Positions 58,935 to 64,000 of a DNA stretch of 64,000 nt are shown piece by piece. Below the pieces are notes generated by a model. It was not told where the DNA came from. It did no database searches and worked only from the letters and a program-made list of their open reading frames with translations. This DNA is from Streptomyces monashensis. GTDB lineage: Bacteria > Actinomycetota > Actinomycetes > Streptomycetales > Streptomycetaceae. The position numbers and the translations under genes were made by a program. Position 1 is the first letter of the stretch. Each line of letters begins with the position of its first letter. The stretch covers positions 30,975 to 94,974 of the forward strand of contig NZ_MLYO01000082.1 in the NCBI RefSeq assembly GCF_001866665.1, written 5' to 3'.

Positions 58935-60425
58935 ATGACCACCACCAGGGACGGCAGCACAGCACGGGTCCGCAAACGGAGCCCGTGGCGAATAATGCTG
59001 CTCATCGCGCTGGTCGTCGTGATGATCGGCGCGGTGGGCCTCGGCTGGATCTACCTGACACTGAACAGCAGCATCCACACCTTCGACGCGGGCGGCCTGT
59101 CCAGGCACCGTCCCACGGCAGGCCCTTCGCAGAGCGAGAACGTCCTGGTCATCGGATCCGACGCGCGCAACGACGGCAACAGCTCACTGGGCGGCGGCGA
59201 CGCGAACGACATCGGCCGTTCCGACACCGCCTTCCTGCTGCACGTCTACGCCGACCACCAACACGCCCTCGCCGTCTCGATCCCTCGCGACACCCTGGTG
59301 ACCATCCCGCCATGCAAACTGCCGGACGGCTCCTGGACCAAGACGCAGACCAACGCCGTGTTCAACTCGGCGTTCTCCGTCGGGCAGACGGACAAGGGCA
59401 ATCCGGCCTGCACCCAGAACACCGTCGAACAGCTCACCGGCCTGCGCGTCGACCACACCGTGGTCGTGGACTTCAAGGGCTTCGCGGCACTGACCGGCGT
59501 GGTCGGCGGGGTGCGGGTCTGCCTGCCGCAGGACGTATACGAGAAGGACCTCGACCCCAACCGCGCCACCCGGGGCAACCTGCTCTTCAAGAAGGGCGAG
59601 CAGACCGTGTCCGGTCAACAGGCCCTGGACTACGTCCGGATACGGCACGGTCTCGGTGACGGCTCCGACATAGGGCGGATCAAACGGCAGCAAGCCTTCC
59701 TCTCCAGCCTCATCAAGAAGGTCAAGAGCGACGGGATCACCCCTGCCAACCTGCTGCCGCTGGCCGACGCCGCAACGAAGTCGCTCACGGTCGATCCCGG
59801 ACTGGGTACGGCGAACAAGCTGATCTCCTTCGCCATGTCACTGAGGGACATCGACCTGCACAACACCAAGTTCGTCACCCTTCCCTGGCAGTACGCCGGC
59901 GAGCGCGTCGCCGTCGTCGAGCCGGATGCCTCCAGCCTGTGGGCGGCGCTCAAGGCGGACCGCACCATCGACGGCACGGACGCCAGCGGAAGGACGCAGC
60001 CCCACGGCGACACGTCCGCATCGCCCAACCCCACCTGGAGCGTGTCTGGCGCCGGTATCAACGTCGCCGTCTACAACGGCACCACCCTGAGCAGCCTCAC
60101 CTCCAAGGCCGTCTCCGCACTCACGGAACACGGCTTCACCGTCACCGGCACCGCCACGGCGAGCAGTCAGGACGACACCACCACCGTCATCGAGTACGGC
60201 GCGAGCCTCAGGTCACAAGCCGAGAAGGTGGCCCAGCTCTTCCCCGGTGCCCAACTCCGTTTCATCGGCGGGTCGGGCGTCAACGCGGTCCTGGGCGCCT
60301 CTTACGCCACAGGCGGTTCCTCCACCCCGACAACCCCGACCGCGGTGCCCGGCTCGGTGAGGAACGACGCCCGCTCGGCGGACGACGACCCGTGCTCCGA
60401 CCTCACGTACGGATCAGGTGGCTGA
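58935..60425 (+). CDS. LytR-CpsA-Psr (LCP) family wall-polymer ligase
   Basis: This 496-residue protein has a basic cytoplasmic start, one membrane helix (IMLLIALVVVMIGAVGLGWI) and an outer LCP domain. Motifs are NVLVIGSDAR, DTAFLLHVYADHQHALAVSI, PRDTLV and QALDYVRIRHGLGDGSDIGR. The last 130 residues or so are a LytR_C domain (INVAVYNGTTLSSLTSKAVS). LCP enzymes move lipid-linked glycopolymers onto peptidoglycan. ATG at 58935 has GGGGG upstream; ATG at 58908 is an alternative without a ribosome site. A second, broken LCP gene lies 1.3 kb downstream. Confidence 0.9.
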   Translation: MTTTRDGSTARVRKRSPWRIMLLIALVVVMIGAVGLGWIYLTLNSSIHTFDAGGLSRHRPTAGPSQSENVLVIGSDARNDGNSSLGGGDANDIGRSDTAFLLHVYADHQHALAVSIPRDTLVTIPPCKLPDGSWTKTQTNAVFNSAFSVGQTDKGNPACTQNTVEQLTGLRVDHTVVVDFKGFAALTGVVGGVRVCLPQDVYEKDLDPNRATRGNLLFKKGEQTVSGQQALDYVRIRHGLGDGSDIGRIKRQQAFLSSLIKKVKSDGITPANLLPLADAATKSLTVDPGLGTANKLISFAMSLRDIDLHNTKFVTLPWQYAGERVAVVEPDASSLWAALKADRTIDGTDASGRTQPHGDTSASPNPTWSVSGAGINVAVYNGTTLSSLTSKAVSALTEHGFTVTGTATASSQDDTTTVIEYGASLRSQAEKVAQLFPGAQLRFIGGSGVNAVLGASYATGGSSTPTTPTAVPGSVRNDARSADDDPCSDLTYGSGG

Positions 60426-60440
60426 CGAGGTGCGGCGCGG

Positions 60441-61060
60441 TCAAGCGAGGGCGCAGTAGGCCAGGCCGGCGACGGAGCAGTGGACGGCGAACGGGATCAG
60501 CGTCCGGTCCTCGAAATACCGGACGAGGAAGCGTGTGGCGAGGTAGGCCGCCACGAACGCGGCCACACTGCCCACGAGCAGCGGACCACGCAGCCCCGCC
60601 CCCCTGGGCGCCGAGCAGGAGAGGCAGCTTGAGGAGGGCGCCGCCGATGACGGGGGTCGTGGCCCAGGCCCTTGAAGATGCCCGCGCTGATGGTGGAGCC
60701 GGAGCGGCTGACGCCGGGGGAGAGGGCGAGGACCTGGGCCGCGCCGATCGCCAGTGCATGCCGCATGGTCATACGGGTGATCCGCTGGTCCGACAACTCG
60801 CCCGGGCTCAGCTGCGCCTCCTCCGCCACGAGAGAGGCGCCGGCGCGCCTGCGTCCCGTGCCGCCGCGCGTCAGCTGCTCGGTGACGAAGAGCACGATGC
60901 CGTTGAGGGCCAGAAAGATCACCGTCGGAACGGGCTTGCCGAGCGTGGTGCGGAACACCTTGTCGAGCGCCACGCCGGCCACGGCGACCGGGATGCCGGC
61001 GGTGACGATCAGCCACGCGAGCCTCTGGTCCAGCGTCTCGATCCGCTCTGGCAGGCAGAA
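60441..61060 (-). pseudogene. uppP: Undecaprenyl-diphosphatase (UppP/BacA), 5'-truncated and frameshifted
   Basis: Reverse frames give ERIETLDQRLAWLIVTAGIP, LDKVFRTTLGKPVPTVIFLA and VLALSPGVSRSGSTISAGIF (the family's catalytic PGxSRSG), then after shifts GGALLKLPLLLGAQG and SVAAFVAAYLATRFLVRYFE to a stop at 60441. The first 100 residues or so, including the EFLPVSSSAH motif, are absent. About ten residues are missing after the SRSG helix. It recycles the lipid carrier in intact form, a logical neighbour for LCP enzymes. Confidence 0.82.
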
Positions 61061-61124
61061 GCTACTGCATCCGCGCGAGATGCAAGCTGAACCAAGAGCC
61101 GGCGCCTCCTCCCCAGGCAGGCTC

Positions 61125-61487
61125 CTACGCGCCGGTTCTGTGCAACTTCCCCATCAATGCGGGCGATTCGCCGCCGCGCCGGACAAGCTGGCCGACCATC
61201 AGCTGCACGACGAGGACGACGTCGGGGTCATCGACGTGGTAGATCTGCCGTCGGCCCTCGCGGCGGGAGCGGACCAGGCCTGCAAGCTTCAGCTTCGACA
61301 GGTGCTGGCTGACCGCGGGCAGCGCTTCGCCCACGCGGTCCGCGAGCCGACTCACGTCACTCTCGCCCTGGGACAGCGCCCACATGATGTGCAGTCGGGA
61401 CGCTGAGGCAAGCAGCCCGAACGTGGTGGTTGCTTCCGCCAGCACCTCGGCGGACAGATCCCCGAAGCCATCGACGACCTGCGCCAC
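61125..61487 (-). CDS. ArsR-family winged-helix regulator
   Basis: This 120-residue protein has the ArsR fold: TTTFGLLASASRLHIMWALS, VSRLADRVGEALPAVSQHLS (recognition helix), KLKLAGLVRSRREGRRQIYH (wing) and VVLVVQLMVGQLVRR. No CVC metal motif is seen in the alpha-3 helix, so the signal may not be a soft metal. The start is GTG at 61487 with GGGAGGGG 3-5 nt upstream. It sits between two damaged genes, and its target is not evident. Confidence 0.9.
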   Translation of the reverse strand: MAQVVDGFGDLSAEVLAEATTTFGLLASASRLHIMWALSQGESDVSRLADRVGEALPAVSQHLSKLKLAGLVRSRREGRRQIYHVDDPDVVLVVQLMVGQLVRRGGESPALMGKLHRTGA

Positions 61488-61719
61488 AGTCCCCTCCCGT
61501 CCGCCACGTCACAGTCACCGCACAGCCGCCCACCCAGTTTAGGCGTGAGAGGCCGACCGGACGCCTCGCAATACCAGGGCGTAGCCGGGGTCAGTCCTCG
61601 TAGTAGTCGTTGACGACCGTGACCCGTTCGTCGTCATCGAATGCGTCGTTCAGCAGCGCACTGCCGACCGGGCCCGCCGCACCGGCACCGAACAGCGCAC
61701 CCGCACCGAAGGGGCGCCC

Positions 61720-63000
61720 GCCGCCCTGCTGCTGTTGGAGATGGTGGTGCACATAGCCGCCGACCGCTCCAACGCCACGATGATGAGCATTCCCCGCGAC
61801 ACCATGACCAAGGTCCCGGCCTGCACCGACCCCACGTCGAAGCAGTCCACCTCCGGCTACTGCGGACAGATCAACAGCGCTCTCTCGTAGGGGCCCGCCC
61901 GTCAGGTGGCCACCATCCACGAGCTCACCGGCATTCCCATCGATCACTTCGTCAAGCTCGACTTCTCCGGCGTGGTCAGCATGTCCGACGCGGTCGGCGG
62001 TGTGGACGTGTGCGTCAGCGGCAACGTCTACGACACCTACTCGCACCTGAAGCTGTCCAAGGGCACGCACACCCTCAAGGGCGTCGGGGCCCTGGAGTTC
62101 GTCCGCTCCCGGTACGGCTTCGGCGACGGCAGCGACCTCGGCCGTACCGTCTCGCAGCACCTCTTCCTCGGCGCGGTGATCCGCAAGTTCAAAAGCGCCA
62201 GCACGTTGACGGACCCCACCAAGGTCTGCGACCTCGCCGACGCGGCCACCAAGGCGCTCACCGTCGACGACGGCCTGGGGAGCATCGGCAAGCTGGTGGG
62301 CCTTGCCTCCGACCGGAACGAGGTCTCCTCCCACCGGATCACCTTCACCACCATGCAGACCGCCCCCGACCCGAGCAACAAGGACCGCGTCGTACCGGGT
62401 GCCGGAGCGAAGTCACTGTTCGCAAGCATCGCGGGCGACCAGTCGCTCACCACCGATTCGGGCAAGAAGTCCGCAGCGGCCTCCGCCACCGCCCGAGCCA
62501 TCGCCCCTCCCGGATCGCCGTGACCATCGAGAACGGCACCACCGTCGGCGGCCGCGCCTCCCAACTGGCCACCGCTCTGACCGACAAGGGCTTCAGCCAG
62601 GGCACCACCACGGCCAACGCCCCCGCCACCGCGGCCACCACCACGCACACCTACGGCACCGGGCAGAAACCCGAAGCCGAGGCGGTGGCCAGTGCCCTCG
62701 GCCTGCCCTCCTCGCACCTGAGGCAGGGCAGCGGCGCCGGTCTGACCTTGGTCATCGGCAGTGACTGGCCCAGCGGCGCCAGCTACCCCGTCGACAACGG
62801 CGGCACCGGCGACGGCTCCTCACCTGCCCCCGCCGACACCCATGCCGCGGTCTCCAACGCCCATGCCCAGACGGCCGACCAGTCCAAGGGCTGTGCCCAG
62901 GTCAGCCCCTACAGGACCGTCTCCCTCAACGGCGTCAGCGGACTACACCCGGTCGGCCTGCGTGGTCCAGAAACCCACGCAGGCACCACCCGACGGTGAG
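61720..63000 (+). pseudogene. Second LCP-family gene, 5'-truncated with stop and frameshift
   Basis: The signal begins abruptly near 61740 with VVHIAADRSNATMMSIPRDT and MTKVPACTDP, lacking the membrane helix and first LCP strand. A TAG at 61888-61890 interrupts CGQINSALS. The frame resumes with IHELTGIPIDHFVKLDFSGV, EFVRSRYGFGDGSDLGR and LADAATKALTVDDGLGSIGK, then shifts near 62510 into a LytR_C domain (VTIENGTTVGGRASQLATAL). It is related to, but clearly diverged from, the intact LCP protein encoded upstream, so it is an old paralogue. Confidence 0.82.
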
Positions 63001-63015
63001 CGGGTGGTGCCTGCT
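62980..63015. terminator. Strong bidirectional terminator hairpin
   Basis: GCAGGCACCACCCG (62980-62993) pairs perfectly over 14 bp with CGGGTGGTGCCTGC (63002-63015), loop 8 nt. It lies between the LCP pseudogene and the convergent small gene at 63034. Confidence 0.85.
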
Positions 63016-63033
63016 GCGCGCTGCTGTCGAGAC

Positions 63034-63225
63034 TCAGGCCTTGTTGACCATGGCTGCGCGTCCGGGTCCTTCGATCCGGAACGAGACGGTGTCCCCGGGG
63101 TGGATCTCGTCGGGGTCGATCATGAGGTCGTCTACCGTGAAGTACAGCACGGGACCACCTCGGTCGTTCTTGATGCTTCCTTCGCCCGGTTCCGCGTCCC
63201 ACTCATGGATCTTGCCTTGGTCCAT
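63034..63225 (-). CDS. Small cold-shock-domain-like protein
   Basis: This 63-residue protein has no leader or cysteine: MDQGKIHEWDAEPGEGSIKN, DRGGPVLYFTVDDLMIDPDE, then IHPGDTVSFRIEGPGRAAMV and NKA. The order K-x-x-x-W/F, G-x-G-x-I, a middle strand, then GDxVxFxxE is that of a cold-shock OB barrel, although the RNA-binding aromatic motifs are weak. AAGGAGA precedes the ATG at 63225 by about 8 nt, favouring it over the longer start at 63270. It is closed by a strong terminator. It may bind RNA or DNA; no partner is indicated. Confidence 0.7.
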   Translation of the reverse strand: MDQGKIHEWDAEPGEGSIKNDRGGPVLYFTVDDLMIDPDEIHPGDTVSFRIEGPGRAAMVNKA

Positions 63226-63364
63226 GGCTGTGTCTCCTTGGTTTGGTAGGGGGACGAGCTCCGGTCCCATGCCGGGCCCGCTCCCAGCGAACGCGAAGCC
63301 ACGTGCGACAGCGACCGCTGCGCGCCGAACGGGCGACGGCGGCGACCAACCTCCGGCGGGGTGG

Positions 63365-63545
63365 TCAGTGCTCCCATGCCGCCGGCCCGTCGCCGCGCCA
63401 CTCGATCAGCCGCGACTTCACCAGGTCCACCACGTCCAACCCCTCCAGGCCGGTACGTTCCAGGAACACGCTCAATTCGTGCAGGCTGTATGCGGTGCCC
63501 TGCGTCTTGCTATCGACCGGGATACGACGGCGGGGCCGCCGGTTG
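63365..63545 (-). pseudogene. C-terminal fragment of an unknown gene, probably cut by IS256 insertion
   Basis: The reverse frame ending at 63365 reads GTAYSLHELSVFLERTGLEG, then LDVVDLVKSRLIEWRGDGPA and AWEH. It has good coding character and looks like a small actinobacterial hypothetical. Upstream it has no start before running into the leader of the transposase gene, so its 5' end was probably displaced by that element. Confidence 0.45.
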
Positions 63546-63673
63546 CGTCCAGAGAAGTGGTGTACGGGTTCGACCTGATCCGGGGGTTTGCTCCCGCGTC
63601 GGGGGGACGCCCGCATAGATGAACGGCCACCGGCTGATCTTCGAGATGTCGAGTCACGAAGGAGATCAGCACG

Positions 63674-64000
63674 ATGACCGCACCGGACAGTCTGCCCCTG
63701 CATGCGCTCGCGGAGGACAACCTCGCCGCGGCGAGTCCCGATCTGCTGCGCGCGATGGTCAAGACGTTCGCCGACGCGCTCATGTCCGCCGAGGCCGATG
63801 CCCTCTGCAATGCTGAATACGGGCAGGTCAGCGACGAGCGAGTCAACCACCGCAACGGATATCGCCCTCGCGAGTGGGACACCCGTGCGGGCACCGTCGA
63901 ACTCGCCGTTCCCAAGCTGCGTCAGGGCAGTTACTTCCCGCACTGGCTGCTGGAGCGTCGCCGCCGGGCCGAACAGGCCCTCATCAGCGTGGTCGCCACC
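63674..64000 (+). CDS. IS256-family transposase, N-terminal part (runs off the window)
   Basis: The frame from the ATG at 63674 gives LPLHALAEDNLAAASPDLLR, MVKTFADALMSAEADALCNA, ERVNHRNGYRPREWDTRAGT and VELAVPKLRQGSYFPHWLLE, then RRRRAEQALISVVAT to the edge. This is the standard N-terminus of mutator-type (IS256) transposases. GAAGGAGA lies upstream. The left inverted repeat should lie in 63500-63650 but cannot be confirmed without the right end. The reading frame is open as far as seen. Confidence 0.9.
   Translation, partial: MTAPDSLPLHALAEDNLAAASPDLLRAMVKTFADALMSAEADALCNAEYGQVSDERVNHRNGYRPREWDTRAGTVELAVPKLRQGSYFPHWLLERRRRAEQALISVVAT

Noticed and set aside
1..64000. CRISPR arrays, toxin-antitoxin pairs, restriction systems, phage genes or biosynthetic megasynthases
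   Set aside because: No regular spaced repeats, nuclease/methylase pairs, phage structural genes or PKS/NRPS motifs were found on reading either strand.

Overview
The window looks like about 64 kb of a Streptomyces-type actinomycete chromosome. GC is very high, GTG starts are common, Shine-Dalgarno sequences are purine-rich, and many start and stop codons overlap (ATGA, GTGA). Secreted enzymes carry long or twin-arginine leaders and C-terminal ricin-type (CBM13) lectin domains, and wall proteins end in actinobacterial LAxTG-like anchors. No tRNA, rRNA or CRISPR array was seen.

Left part (1-13.8 kb): a hemicellulose and cellulose degradation island. It holds two GH6 cellulases (one frameshifted), a GH54 arabinofuranosidase plus two GH54 fragments, a CE3-type acetyl esterase, a GH10 xylanase, a GH27 galactosidase or arabinopyranosidase, a GH29 fucosidase and a CE1-type esterase. 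Most carry, or once carried, a CBM13. The middle (14-22.4 kb) is a compact bxl-like operon: binding lipoprotein, two permeases, GH3 and GH43, with a divergent LacI regulator. At 22.5-34.7 kb a second LacI regulator sits between a 1221-residue multidomain secreted glycosidase and a run of ABC transporter, cytoplasmic (alpha/alpha)6 glycosidase and secreted GH39-like enzyme. Four copies of a CGAACCGGTTCG-type palindrome lie in its control region, and a shorter core recurs at 3.1 kb.

Right part (34.7-64 kb): heavily decayed DNA. It contains remnants of a universal stress protein, amidohydrolase, HTH-less LacI protein, SDR, rhodanese, GH74, GH31, methyltransferase, TerD, UppP and LCP protein. It also holds an in-frame chimera of a ferric-reductase membrane domain with the last third of TrpC. 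A complete IS3-family element interrupts a Tat-exported alginate-lyase-like gene, and an IS256-family transposase runs off the right edge. Intact genes here include a membrane-tethered ECF sigma factor beside a wall-anchored beta-helix protein, a third sugar ABC transporter, TatA, TatB, an LCP protein and an ArsR regulator.

The picture is a regulated plant-polysaccharide island: extracellular depolymerases, three import operons, intracellular exo-glycosidases and LacI control. It grades into a pseudogene-rich zone where internal deletions, not only single-base indels, are the recurrent lesion. No defence or mobile-weapon system was recognised. The best candidates for something new are the ferric-reductase/TrpC chimera, the sigma factor with an external domain, and the two-palindrome control system with its paired GH39-like enzymes.
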